Positions 8,453-17,229 of a stretch of 64,000 bases of DNA are shown here, in pieces. The translations under genes and the position numbers were made by a program. Every line of letters starts with the position of its first letter. Within the stretch, counting starts at the first letter, position 1. The notes below the pieces were generated by a model. The model saw nothing but the letters and a program-made list of their open reading frames with translations, ran no database searches and had not been told where the DNA came from. This stretch comes from Clostridium sp031626875 (GTDB lineage Bacteria > Bacillota > Clostridia > Clostridiales > Clostridiaceae), in contig NZ_JANDMF010000027.1 of NCBI RefSeq assembly GCF_031626875.1, forward strand, positions 1-64,000, written 5' to 3'.

Positions 8453-8821
8453 TTACTTACTTTTTAAAATTTTAACTGTTTTATCTTCTTTAAAACAATC
8501 TTCTAATAGTCCTTCTAGATATTTACTTATATCATATTTATAAGATTCTACATTATTGCCAAATATATCATTAAAATATGGAACACGTATTTCAAGAATA
8601 AACCTCTCATCTTCACCATAGCCACTATATCCATTCAGTATTACACTTAACCCTAATATCTGATTTTTAATGAATATTGCTGGAACTTCCTCGTAAATAC
8701 TTAATTCTTTTCCTTGAAATTCTAATCCTCCAAATAATTTTTTTGATATTATTTCTCCTGCTTCTTCTAAACTTTTATCTGTCTGAAAGGCAGCTCCACC
8801 TTTTATATCTGGAATTTTCAT
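8453..8821 (-). CDS. Immunity protein for the large nucleotidyltransferase-tipped toxin
   Basis: This encodes 122 residues, acidic and soluble. It begins 12 bases after the toxin stop. Its ribosome binding site (AGGAG) overlaps the toxin TAG, so the two are translationally coupled. It has mixed alpha/beta character with a GYSGYGEDERFILEIRVPYF core. No family is recognised. The immunity role is inferred from position, coupling and size. Confidence 0.6.
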   Translation of the reverse strand: MKIPDIKGGAAFQTDKSLEEAGEIISKKLFGGLEFQGKELSIYEEVPAIFIKNQILGLSVILNGYSGYGEDERFILEIRVPYFNDIFGNNVESYKYDISKYLEGLLEDCFKEDKTVKILKSK

Positions 8822-8833
8822 ATTTTCATACTC

Positions 8834-11800
8834 CTAATCAATTAATTTTGCTCCATTTGGTTTTACTTTTTTTAAGTATTCTTCTTCTGTCCAAACCCTA
8901 AAAGTAAAAGGTTTTCCTGATTCAACTCTATATCCATCAAACCTACTTTTAAATATTGATTCCAATTCATTACAAACACTGGTAAACCCATCTAAATCTC
9001 GTGCATTTCTAAAGAATGTATTGGATGAAAATTTTGATGCAAGTTCATCACTTACAATAAATGCATCTACATCAAAATCTGTTGAGTCAAATGGCCCTCC
9101 AGTACTGTGCTTAATTCCTGTTGATAAAGAACCTCTATATCCTATCTTAACATCAGTATACTTTGTTCTTAGTTTATTAACTGCATCTAGCAAAATATCA
9201 TCTACTTTTGCTGATATTATTTTCCAAGCATCACTGATCCCATCATTTAAATTGTTCCTAATCCAACTATAATAGGTATTTTTACCCGTTTCATCCGCTG
9301 CTTCAAGCATTTTAGCTTCATCAAATCTAAGTCTACCACATCCAGCAAACTCTACCTCTACAAAACCATCCGTTCTTGAATATACTTTAGTTATAATACT
9401 ATTTAGGTTATCAACAGATGTTTTAATTCCATTTCGCATTTTAGTCATTGCTTCAGCCAGCATCTTATGTGTAATTACCTTTTCACCTACACCCACTGCA
9501 CTTTTGACAATAGATACTCCAGCAGCTGCCATGTCAATGATTAAACTTGCTTGATCACCTAATTCATATTCAAATAAATTGCAAAGTTCATCAATAGATA
9601 AAACGCTCACATCAATTCCTTGCTGTGACATATACATCAACCTATTTTGAAACGCAGCTACAACAATTGCAGAATACCTTGGGTCATCAGCATACTTTAT
9701 CCCTGGATGTGTATCCCACCATTTTGTATAAGCAATATCAACTTTTCTATCTCCTGTATCTACTGCTAGATTACTGTCACTACTACTTCCTTCTGATGAA
9801 GATGAACTACCTCCAGTACTTGACGTTGTAGAAGAAGATCCAGTTGATGAGCTTCCTGATGTTCCAGAGTTTGAAGAACTGTTTCCTTCTGTATTAGTTC
9901 CTTGATTATTGTTACTTTCGCCTGTACTTCCATTTCCACCTGTTGAAGAAGAATTATTTAAAGCTCCCCAAGTACCAGACCCAACAACACCATCCTGCTC
10001 TAAACTATTAGCTTTTTGGAAAGCAACAACAGCATCATAAGTGCCTTGACCAAAGTCACCATCAGCACCATATGGACCACAACTATAACCTTTGGAAATT
10101 AATAAGTTTTGAAGTTTTTTTACTTCTTCTCCTTGACTTCCCATTCTTAAAGTTGAATTATTTGATGATGAGCTTCCTGATGTTCCTGGGTTTGAAGGAT
10201 TACTTCCAGATGAAGGATTACTTCCAGATGAAGTACTGCCTCCAGTTGAAGATCCTTGACCATTGTCTATCTTACTATTATTCTTATTTGAAAATCCAAA
10301 AAGTTCAATAGCTTCATTCCTTATTGCTGTTTCACTTAGCAATATGAATCCATCATCTTTTACATCATCAATTATTTCTCCATCATATATGTAGTATTCA
10401 TTCCATCTATGAGGATCATACACTTTAAAATATACCTTACCATTTACTGTTACCCATCCTGAAAGTACAATAAAGTGTCCTTGCCTAGTAACATGGCCTG
10501 AAGCCATCCTAGCTATAACTAAATGTGCTCCATCTGACAATAAAGATTTTGCACCACTTGTACCACTAACACCTTGACAATTCAAACTATACCTTGAAGA
10601 ACTTGTTGCTGCACGCTTAAACAAACTTGACTCTGTTCCATTGTTATCTGTTCTAAGTCCATTTGCTAATGCATATGCACACATTTCTGTTGGTGGAACA
10701 TCTATATTATTTAATGTTGATACCACTATAGAAAATGCTGCTGGACCACAAGCTGAATTTGCTATAGTCTGAGTTGGATCACCATGATTACTATACATCA
10801 CATTTCCATACCTTGGATCATCTTGAGCATAGTATCTTATATAAGATTCTTTAAGTGAAGCTCCATAAGTTCCTTCATATGATGCACTTCCACTTGATCC
10901 TCCTGGTACTAAGAAGTCATTTCTTACATAGCCTATTTGTCCATTATAACTTATCTTGTACCAATTGCTTTCTGTTCCTAGTATTGTTACTACTGTTCCA
11001 TGTCTTAAGCTTCCTATTACGCTTGTATCCGTTGATGGTCCGCTTCTAAAGTTTAAACTGCTTGATGGATCTTGTAATCTTATTGTTCCTGTTCCACTCG
11101 CACTTCCACTTGCTGAACCTCCAGCTACTAAGAAGTCATTTCTTACATAACCTGTTTGTCCATTATAACTTATCTTGTACCAATTGCTTTCTGTTCCTAG
11201 TATTTGTACTACTGTTCCATGTCTTAAGCTTCCTATTACGCTTGTATCTGTTGATGGTCCACTTCTAAAGTTTAAGCTACTTGATGGATCTTGTAATCTT
11301 ATTGTTCCTGTTCCACTCGCACTTCCACTTGCTGAACCTCCAGCTACTAAGAAGTCATTTCTTACATAACCTGTTTGTCCATTATAACTTATCTTGTACC
11401 AATTGCTTTCTGTTCCTAGTATTTGTACTACTGTTCCATGTCTTAAGCTTCCTATTACGCTTGTATCTGTTGATGGTCCACTTCTAAAGTTTAAACTGCT
11501 TGATTGGTCTTGCAGTCTTATTGTTCCTGTTCCACTTGCACTACTTCCTCCTGATGAACCTCCAAGTACTACAAAGTCATTTCTTACATATCCTATTGTT
11601 CCATTGTAATTTATCTTGTACCAGTTACTTTCTGTTCCTAGTATTGTTACTACTGTTCCATGTCTTAAGCTTCCTATTACGCTTGTACTTGTTGATGCCC
11701 CACTTCTAAAGTTTAAACTGCTTGATTGGTCTTGCAGTCTTATTGTTCCTGTTCCACTTGCACTACTTCCTCCTGATGAACCTCCAAGTACTACAAAGTC

Positions 11801-13603
11801 ATTTCTTACATATCCTATTGTTCCATTGTAATTTATCTTGTACCAGTTACTTTCTGTTCCTAGTATTGTTACTACTGCACCATGAGTTAGGCTTCCTATC
11901 ACACTTGTATCTGTTGATGGCCCACTTCTAAAGTTTAAACTGCTTGATGGATCTTGTAGTTTTATTGTTCCTGTTCCAGAAATTGAACCCGCTCCCTGGG
12001 TTAGGAAATCACCTCTAACATAACCACTAGTTCCATTGTATTCTACATTATACCAGTCACCACTTTGTCCCAAAATCTTTACTGAAGCTCCATGTGGTAA
12101 ACTTCCTATTACACTAGTATCAGTAGATGGTCCACTTCTGAAATTTAAGCTGCTTGATGGGTCCTGCAATTTTACAGTTGCATAGGTTCCTGCTGCATAT
12201 TCAAAAGGCTTCTCATTATAATCATCACTATATGAATTTTTATATTTGTTATAAGATTCTTCTATGTCTGTTAAATCTCTTAACTCTATATTAAGCTCTT
12301 TTCTAATCTCATTTTCTAAGTTTCCTGCATAAAGCTCTTCTTCTAACCTGTCTTTTTTACCTTGTTGACCTCTTAATCCATGTATAAGCTCATGAATTAA
12401 AACTATTGACATTTCACTATTTGAATTATTATCACTTAATATTACTAATTGATCTGTAGCTTTTCCCCCAATAGTAACACCTTTATTTTCAGCACTAAAG
12501 GTTTTGTGTACTACTTTTTGTGATACTGCATCATATTCATCCCATCCATCACTTCTGCCAATTATCAATAACTTATCACTACTTATAAGATTATCAATAA
12601 TTTCAGAACTTGACTTAGATCCTGAATTTTTAGTTACTCCTTTTGATTTTAAAAATCCATTTTCATCTATGTAGTATTCCTTATCTGCAATTTGGTTAAC
12701 TAGATTTAAAACAAAATCTCTATTTTCTTTTAATATCCATACTCCACTGCCTTCTGGAATTTTATTTTTTACTTTTAATATATTTTCATAAGTCAGCTCA
12801 GTATTCTTTTCTCCTAAAAGCCCTACTATAGCTGTATCAAACATATCAAAGTTTTTAATTACCTCTTTGTCCTTATCATCTACAATCTCATCTTTTGATT
12901 CTTTCTTTTCTTCTTCCAAAGGAGGTTGTTCTTTGTTTTGAATTTCTTCCTCTTTTGTATCTTTTTCTGTATCTTTTGTATTTACAATGTCTTTTTTAAG
13001 TTCTTCTGTAACTTTTTCTTTTACAGATTCAACATCTTTTCCTTTTAGTACATGAACAAGCTCATCGATTAAAACTAATGACATTTCATTGTTTAGGTTA
13101 TTATCACTTAGTATTACTAATTGATTATTTGCATTTTCTTCAATATTAATTGCTTTTTTATCATTATCAAAAATTTTATAAACTACTTTTTTTGATTGTA
13201 TGTCATATTCATTCCATCCATTACTTCTACCTATAATCAGCTTCTTATTGCTGTTTATAAGGTTGTCTATAATTTCAGAACATGATCTAGAACCTGTATT
13301 TTTAGTTATTTCTCTAGATTTTAAAAATCCATTTTGATCTATATAATATTCTTTATTGGCAATCTGGTTAATTAGATTTACAACAGCCTCTCTATTCTTT
13401 TCTAATACCCATATTCCATTACCATTTGGAATTTTATTTTTTACTTTTAATATATTTTCATAAGTTAGCTCAGAGTTTTCTTCTCCTAGAAGTCCTTCTA
13501 TAGCAGTATCAAACATACTAAAGTTCTTAACTATATTTTTGTCCTTATCTTCAACAAGATTTTTATCTTTAACATTTAAAGTCTCATCTTTTGCTTTTTC
13601 CAT
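8834..13603 (-). CDS. Giant polymorphic toxin: two M91-like domains, six SH3b, C39-like peptidase, PG-binding, nucleotidyltransferase-like tip
   Basis: This encodes 1589 residues. Two tandem copies of a domain resembling the M91/NleD metalloprotease family come first (about 25-205 and 250-445); the second has HELIH at 404-408, while the first has DELVH at 180-184 and so lacks the first zinc His. Six SH3b repeats of about 73 residues follow (475-910) for wall binding. A C39-like peptidase has Cys952 (SACGP), His1043 (GHFIVL) and Asp1063 (YDP). Then come a PG_binding_1 domain (about 1149-1215) and a Ser/Thr/Gly linker. The tip carries GS at 1491-1492 and D1509-x-D1511-x-D1513, the nucleotidyltransferase pattern. 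The ATG lacks a good ribosome binding site, and the signal peptide lies in the preceding frame (13612-13854), one base out of phase. The immunity gene follows. Confidence 0.75.
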   Translation of the reverse strand: MEKAKDETLNVKDKNLVEDKDKNIVKNFSMFDTAIEGLLGEENSELTYENILKVKNKIPNGNGIWVLEKNREAVVNLINQIANKEYYIDQNGFLKSREITKNTGSRSCSEIIDNLINSNKKLIIGRSNGWNEYDIQSKKVVYKIFDNDKKAINIEENANNQLVILSDNNLNNEMSLVLIDELVHVLKGKDVESVKEKVTEELKKDIVNTKDTEKDTKEEEIQNKEQPPLEEEKKESKDEIVDDKDKEVIKNFDMFDTAIVGLLGEKNTELTYENILKVKNKIPEGSGVWILKENRDFVLNLVNQIADKEYYIDENGFLKSKGVTKNSGSKSSSEIIDNLISSDKLLIIGRSDGWDEYDAVSQKVVHKTFSAENKGVTIGGKATDQLVILSDNNSNSEMSIVLIHELIHGLRGQQGKKDRLEEELYAGNLENEIRKELNIELRDLTDIEESYNKYKNSYSDDYNEKPFEYAAGTYATVKLQDPSSSLNFRSGPSTDTSVIGSLPHGASVKILGQSGDWYNVEYNGTSGYVRGDFLTQGAGSISGTGTIKLQDPSSSLNFRSGPSTDTSVIGSLTHGAVVTILGTESNWYKINYNGTIGYVRNDFVVLGGSSGGSSASGTGTIRLQDQSSSLNFRSGASTSTSVIGSLRHGTVVTILGTESNWYKINYNGTIGYVRNDFVVLGGSSGGSSASGTGTIRLQDQSSSLNFRSGPSTDTSVIGSLRHGTVVQILGTESNWYKISYNGQTGYVRNDFLVAGGSASGSASGTGTIRLQDPSSSLNFRSGPSTDTSVIGSLRHGTVVQILGTESNWYKISYNGQTGYVRNDFLVAGGSASGSASGTGTIRLQDPSSSLNFRSGPSTDTSVIGSLRHGTVVTILGTESNWYKISYNGQIGYVRNDFLVPGGSSGSASYEGTYGASLKESYIRYYAQDDPRYGNVMYSNHGDPTQTIANSACGPAAFSIVVSTLNNIDVPPTEMCAYALANGLRTDNNGTESSLFKRAATSSSRYSLNCQGVSGTSGAKSLLSDGAHLVIARMASGHVTRQGHFIVLSGWVTVNGKVYFKVYDPHRWNEYYIYDGEIIDDVKDDGFILLSETAIRNEAIELFGFSNKNNSKIDNGQGSSTGGSTSSGSNPSSGSNPSNPGTSGSSSSNNSTLRMGSQGEEVKKLQNLLISKGYSCGPYGADGDFGQGTYDAVVAFQKANSLEQDGVVGSGTWGALNNSSSTGGNGSTGESNNNQGTNTEGNSSSNSGTSGSSSTGSSSTTSSTGGSSSSSEGSSSDSNLAVDTGDRKVDIAYTKWWDTHPGIKYADDPRYSAIVVAAFQNRLMYMSQQGIDVSVLSIDELCNLFEYELGDQASLIIDMAAAGVSIVKSAVGVGEKVITHKMLAEAMTKMRNGIKTSVDNLNSIITKVYSRTDGFVEVEFAGCGRLRFDEAKMLEAADETGKNTYYSWIRNNLNDGISDAWKIISAKVDDILLDAVNKLRTKYTDVKIGYRGSLSTGIKHSTGGPFDSTDFDVDAFIVSDELASKFSSNTFFRNARDLDGFTSVCNELESIFKSRFDGYRVESGKPFTFRVWTEEEYLKKVKPNGAKLID
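10870..12190 (-). repeat. Six tandem SH3b-coding repeats of about 219 bp
   Basis: Inside the large toxin gene, a unit of about 73 codons (LQDPSSSLNFRSG ... GYVRNDF ... Gly/Ser linker) occurs six times. Inner units are nearly identical in DNA; the first unit (12190 end) is the most diverged. The identical units invite copy-number change by slippage or recombination. The fragment at 5695-5835 is a further copy outside the gene. Confidence 0.9.
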
Positions 13604-13611
13604 TTCTTGAA

Positions 13612-13854
13612 TTAAAGTTTTTGGTTTTTTTCAACTACTTTTTCTGATGGAGTTTCCTCTTTTTTAATATCATCAGTAACTTGTCCATCATAATGTAATA
13701 CATTTCCTAAATCTAATTTTGGTCTAGTATTTTTTTCAGTTTTTAATAAAACTGCACCTTCTGCTATGTTTATAGGAATCACATTAATTATGAAAACTAT
13801 AAACATAAGAATGGAAACAAGCCTAATCTTTGTACTTTTTTTAGTTTTTTCCAT
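13612..13854 (-). CDS. Signal-peptide-bearing N-terminus of the large toxin, separated by one frame
   Basis: This encodes 80 residues. A positively charged start and a hydrophobic core (IRLVSILMFIVFIINVIPINIA, signal cleavage near GA) are followed by a charged linker. GGGTGAGG lies six bases before the ATG, the best ribosome binding site in the locus. The frame ends 8 bases before the big toxin frame. The linker composition (Lys/Glu-rich) continues directly into the toxin N-terminus if one base is gained at the A7 run (13625-13631). A canonical slippery heptamer A-AAA-AAC lies at 13630-13624 in the zero frame, so a -1 frameshift would join the two frames. It is most likely one gene; the break is either real (mutation or phase switch), programmed, or a homopolymer sequencing error. 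Confidence 0.7.
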   Translation of the reverse strand: MEKTKKSTKIRLVSILMFIVFIINVIPINIAEGAVLLKTEKNTRPKLDLGNVLHYDGQVTDDIKKEETPSEKVVEKNQKL

Positions 13855-13958
13855 TTATTTCCTCACCCCGCTTTTTAGTATATATTCTCATTGGTTAGTA
13901 ATATTAAATTATTTGTCGTTATCACTCCTTTTCTTGATTATATTGTAAATACTTGCAG

Positions 13959-13987
13959 ATTATATCATGGATTATAATGGTTATCAA
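13959..13987 (-). promoter_or_regulatory. Sigma-A-type promoter of the toxin gene
   Basis: On the minus strand, TTGATA (13987-13982), a 17-base spacer, and TATAAT (13964-13959) with TG one base before it. Transcription would start near 13952, leaving a leader of about 100 bases before the signal-peptide ATG. Confidence 0.65.
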
Positions 13988-14027
13988 TATATATTTTGCA
14001 TTATTGATTAATAATTTATAAAATTAT

Positions 14028-14064
14028 CAAAAAAAAACACTTATGAAATTACTCATAAGTGCTT
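14028..14064 (-). terminator. Terminator at the end of the cobalamin cluster
   Basis: CACTTATGA/TCATAAGTG (14038-14046 with 14053-14061) is followed on the minus strand by nine T. It lies about 60 bases after the cbiC stop and separates the cobalamin genes from the toxin promoter. Confidence 0.8.
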
Positions 14065-14121
14065 TTATTATTAAAGTTTACATTTGATAAAACATTTTTA
14101 TACCTTAAATATTTCCTTTTC

Positions 14122-14763
14122 CTATTCCCTATCATCATTTATCATATATAAAAGTGCATTGCAGATAGCAGCTGCTACATTGCTTCCACCCTTTCTGCCT
14201 CTTGCTACTATAAAATCTACTCCTGATTCCATAATAAGTTCCTTTGATTGAACTACATTTACAAAACCAACTGGCACTCCTATTACAAGCTTTGGATTAA
14301 TTTTACCTTCTTTAATAAGTTCATATAATCTTACAAGAGCCGTTGGAGCATTTCCAATTGCAAATATTAATTCCCTATCAATCTGTGATGCTTTATCCAT
14401 ACTAGCAGTTGCCCTAGTTGTTCCATTCTCTTTTGCTATGGCAGCTACATCTTCATCAGACATAAAACAAAAAACTTCCCCACCATACTTTGCAAGTACT
14501 TTTTTATTTATTCCTGACTTAGCCATTTGAGTATCTGTAACTATACATGCTCCATTTTTTATGGCTTCCATAGCCTTCTTAGCAGCATCTTCTGAAAATT
14601 TCAAGCTATCTATATATTCAAAATCAGCAGTTGTATGAATGACTCTCTTTATAATTAATTCTTTATCTGGATCTAATTTTATGTCACCTAATTCTTCTGT
14701 TATAATTTCAAAACTTCTCTTTTCTATATCTCTTGGTAATACATTTTCAAGTTCAATTTTCAT
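14122..14763 (-). CDS. cbiC: Cobalt-precorrin-8 methylmutase CbiC
   Basis: This encodes 213 residues. It moves the methyl group from C11 to C12 to give cobyrinate. Family signs: VIHTTADFEY near residue 45 with the catalytic His, DTQMAKSGINK near 80, and the C-terminal ARGRKGGSNVAAAICNALLY. Length is normal for the family. The second ATG (14763) is preferred because AGGAG is eight bases before it; the first ATG is only two bases away from that site. It is the last gene of the cluster, a few bases after cobO, with a terminator behind it. Confidence 0.9.
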   Translation of the reverse strand: MKIELENVLPRDIEKRSFEIITEELGDIKLDPDKELIIKRVIHTTADFEYIDSLKFSEDAAKKAMEAIKNGACIVTDTQMAKSGINKKVLAKYGGEVFCFMSDEDVAAIAKENGTTRATASMDKASQIDRELIFAIGNAPTALVRLYELIKEGKINPKLVIGVPVGFVNVVQSKELIMESGVDFIVARGRKGGSNVAAAICNALLYMINDDRE

Positions 14764-14774
14764 ATTCATATCTC

Positions 14775-15299
14775 CTACATTTCTATTCCTTTTCTTGCAA
14801 AAATACCTTTGTCATAAGGATGTTTTATCTTTTGTATATTTGATACATAATCTGCAAGTTCAATAAGTTTTTCATCTGGATTTCTACCTGTCATAACCAC
14901 TTCAAGCTTTTCAGGTTTATTTTTCAAAAATTCTATTAACTCATCTCTATCAACTAAGTTATAATTATAAGCAGCCATAATCTCATCTAAAACAAGCATA
15001 TCATAATCTGATTCCTTACTTTTCTTTAAAACACTAGTTAATAAATTGCTATATACTTTTTTTGCCTCTACTTTTTGCTCATCAGTCATATTAAAGAAAA
15101 ATCCAAAACTCTCTTCACAGGGTATTAAATCAATGTTTTCTATACTATTTAATATTTTTAACTCGCTTGAATCATTATTCTTTAAAAATTGTGTAAAGAT
15201 AACCTTCATTCCATTACCTGCAGCCCTAACACTAAGACCAATTGATGTTGTAGTTTTTCCTTTACCTTCTCCACAGTAAATATGTACTAAGCCCCTCAT
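14775..15299 (-). CDS. cobO: Cob(I)yrinic acid a,c-diamide adenosyltransferase (CobO/BtuR)
   Basis: This encodes 174 residues. It transfers adenosyl from ATP to the reduced corrinoid. The N-terminal P-loop GEGKGKTTTSIGLSVRAAG, the Walker-B-like DMLVLDEIMAA (about residue 105) and VVMTGRNPDE are typical. ATGA overlap with the cbiP stop indicates coupling. Length fits the CobA/CobO family. Confidence 0.9.
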   Translation of the reverse strand: MRGLVHIYCGEGKGKTTTSIGLSVRAAGNGMKVIFTQFLKNNDSSELKILNSIENIDLIPCEESFGFFFNMTDEQKVEAKKVYSNLLTSVLKKSKESDYDMLVLDEIMAAYNYNLVDRDELIEFLKNKPEKLEVVMTGRNPDEKLIELADYVSNIQKIKHPYDKGIFARKGIEM

Positions 15300-16801
15300 A
15301 CTCCTGCCTCCAAAATCTCATATATTTTTTTCATATCTAAACTTTCTCTTAAGCCTTTTGCTAGCAAATCATATTGCTCTTCTTTATAATTTGCAAAATC
15401 AAAGGTTTTAATATTTTCATAATCTAAGCCTTTATTTTTGAAAAGGATAGATATTATCCCCTTAACAACTTCCTCTTCATCAAAAATTCCATGCACATAT
15501 GTGCCATATACATTATTTAAAGCTACTCCATCTACCTTTATTTTGCCTTCTATATCAGTAATCTCATTCATTGGAGCTGACTCATTTGATAATTCTGTTA
15601 TTCCCATATGAATCTCATATCCTTGGAAATTAATATTTGTTAGTTCTTTTAATGGTCCATCTATATTTCTAAAACTTCCCTTTACTCTAGTTCTTGTTTT
15701 TTCTTTTTCAAAAGTAGTTTTAATAGGTAATAGTCCAAGTCCTTTTATACTTCCTCCAGATTCAACATGGTATGGATCAAGCAAGTTTTGTCCAAGCATC
15801 TGATATCCACCACAGACACCAAAAATTATTTTTCCTTTTGAAGCTTCTTTTAAGATGGCTGCTTCTACTCCTGATTGTCTCATCCACATTAAATCTTCCA
15901 TTGTATTTTTAGTTCCTGGTACTATTATCATATCTGGATTTTTAATGTCTTCTGCTTTATTTACATATCTTAAAGATACTCCTTCTATATTTTCTAGCAT
16001 ATTAAAATCTGTAAAGTTTGATATTCTAGGAAGTTTTATTACTACTATATCAACAAGTCCTACACTTTTTCCTTTTGTAAATCTCTCTGATAAACTATCC
16101 TCATCTTCAATATCTACATGCATATAAGGTGTAACCCCTACTACTGAAATTTTACTCATATCTTCAAGCATTTCAATACCTGGGTCTAATATGGTTTTAT
16201 CCCCTCTAAACTTATTAATTATAGTTCCCTTAATCATAGATTTTTCATCATCTTCAAGGAGCATTATAGTTCCAATAAGTTGAGCAAATACTCCACCTCT
16301 ATCTATATCTCCTACTAATAAAACTGGGGATTCTGCAAGCTTTGCCATTCCCATATTTACAATATCATTCTCTTTCAAATTTATTTCTGCTGGGCTTCCA
16401 GCTCCTTCTATAACTATAATGTCATATTTTTTTGCTAATGCATTATAGGCTTTCATTACTTCTGGTACAAGACTTTTCTTATACTTAAAGTAATCTCTAG
16501 CATTCATATTCCCTAGAACTTCTCCATTCACTATTACTTGTGATCCTATATCATTTGTTGGCTTTAGTAAAATAGGATTCATTAAAACAGATGGTTTAAT
16601 TTTTGCTGCTTCTGCTTGCACAACTTGAGCCCTTCCCATTTCTAAACCCTCTTCTGTTATATAAGAGTTTAAAGCCATGTTTTGTGATTTAAATGGTGCT
16701 ACTTTGTATCCATCCTCTTTAAAAATCCTACATAGTCCTGCAACTACTAGGCTTTTACCTACATTAGACATAGTTCCTTGTATCATAATAGACTTTACCA
16801 T
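15296..16801 (-). CDS. cbiP: Cobyric acid synthase CbiP
   Basis: This encodes 501 residues. It amidates adenosylcobyrinic acid diamide at four side chains using glutamine and ATP. The N-terminal dethiobiotin-synthetase-like ATPase part has IQGTMSNVGKS and KSQNMALNS. The C-terminal class I glutamine amidotransferase has the nucleophile in FGVCGGYQMLG (about residue 330) and His in YGTYVHGIFD. The leader at 16808-16860 forms an 11-bp hairpin, one of three related leaders in the cluster. AAGGAT precedes the ATG. Confidence 0.92.
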   Translation of the reverse strand: MVKSIMIQGTMSNVGKSLVVAGLCRIFKEDGYKVAPFKSQNMALNSYITEEGLEMGRAQVVQAEAAKIKPSVLMNPILLKPTNDIGSQVIVNGEVLGNMNARDYFKYKKSLVPEVMKAYNALAKKYDIIVIEGAGSPAEINLKENDIVNMGMAKLAESPVLLVGDIDRGGVFAQLIGTIMLLEDDEKSMIKGTIINKFRGDKTILDPGIEMLEDMSKISVVGVTPYMHVDIEDEDSLSERFTKGKSVGLVDIVVIKLPRISNFTDFNMLENIEGVSLRYVNKAEDIKNPDMIIVPGTKNTMEDLMWMRQSGVEAAILKEASKGKIIFGVCGGYQMLGQNLLDPYHVESGGSIKGLGLLPIKTTFEKEKTRTRVKGSFRNIDGPLKELTNINFQGYEIHMGITELSNESAPMNEITDIEGKIKVDGVALNNVYGTYVHGIFDEEEVVKGIISILFKNKGLDYENIKTFDFANYKEEQYDLLAKGLRESLDMKKIYEILEAGV

Positions 16802-16807
16802 ATATTA

Positions 16808-16862
16808 TCCTTAATGAGAGTACATTTTATAGATATAAAACTCTCACTAAATTCACCACCTT
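16808..16862 (-). promoter_or_regulatory. Repeated leader hairpin L1 (upstream of cbiP)
   Basis: On the minus strand an AGGTGGTGAA block is followed by TTAGTGAGAGT paired with ACTCTCATTAA (11 bp). The same block plus a hairpin that keeps its pairing with different bases recurs upstream of cobS (21905-21962), and a more diverged one occurs upstream of the short cobU-like gene. There is no T run after it, so it is not a simple terminator. Confidence 0.5.
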
Positions 16863-16887
16863 TCGCTTAATTTACTTTATAACAATA

Positions 16888-17220
16888 TTACGATTTACGA
16901 CTTATTAATAAAAAATCTTGTTTTAAATCAAAAATTATAGGCGAGCCTTTTTCTTCAGGATTCCACCCTTTATTTATGGCTTGAGAAATTATTACTTCTG
17001 CATCCTTAGGTTTAATAATCTTCAAATTCAATTCTTTAACACATGGGAAACTTCTCCAAAGCTTATTAATATCAGAATCTATATAAACTTCTAATCTTCT
17101 TCCTTTAAAATCATCTTGTTCAGCAACAAAAACTATATATCCATCATCAGGTGAAATTGTCCACCTATAAGTTTTATTTCCTATAACTATCTTTCTAGAG
17201 TTTTTATTTGGTATAGTCAT
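16888..17220 (-). CDS. Hypothetical protein within the cobalamin cluster
   Basis: This encodes 110 residues, soluble, with a good AGAGGG ribosome binding site. Beta-rich N-terminal half (IVIGNKTYRWTISPDDGYIVFVAEQ) and no recognisable enzymatic motif. It follows the methyltransferase gene by nine bases and is probably cotranscribed with it. It has no evident link to corrinoid chemistry, so this small block looks like an insertion between cbiB and cbiP. Family unknown. Confidence 0.6.
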   Translation of the reverse strand: MTIPNKNSRKIVIGNKTYRWTISPDDGYIVFVAEQDDFKGRRLEVYIDSDINKLWRSFPCVKELNLKIIKPKDAEVIISQAINKGWNPEEKGSPIIFDLKQDFLLISRKS

Positions 17221-17229
17221 ATATTCCCT

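Noticed and set aside
10855..11931. Series of plus-strand open frames rich in Leu opposite the SH3b repeats
   Set aside because: They repeat at the 219-bp period of the toxin repeats and are the complement of real coding sequence. No ribosome binding sites.
10870..12190. Regularly spaced repeats, considered as CRISPR
   Set aside because: The unit is 219 bp and codes for SH3b domains in one frame. There are no short repeats with unique spacers.
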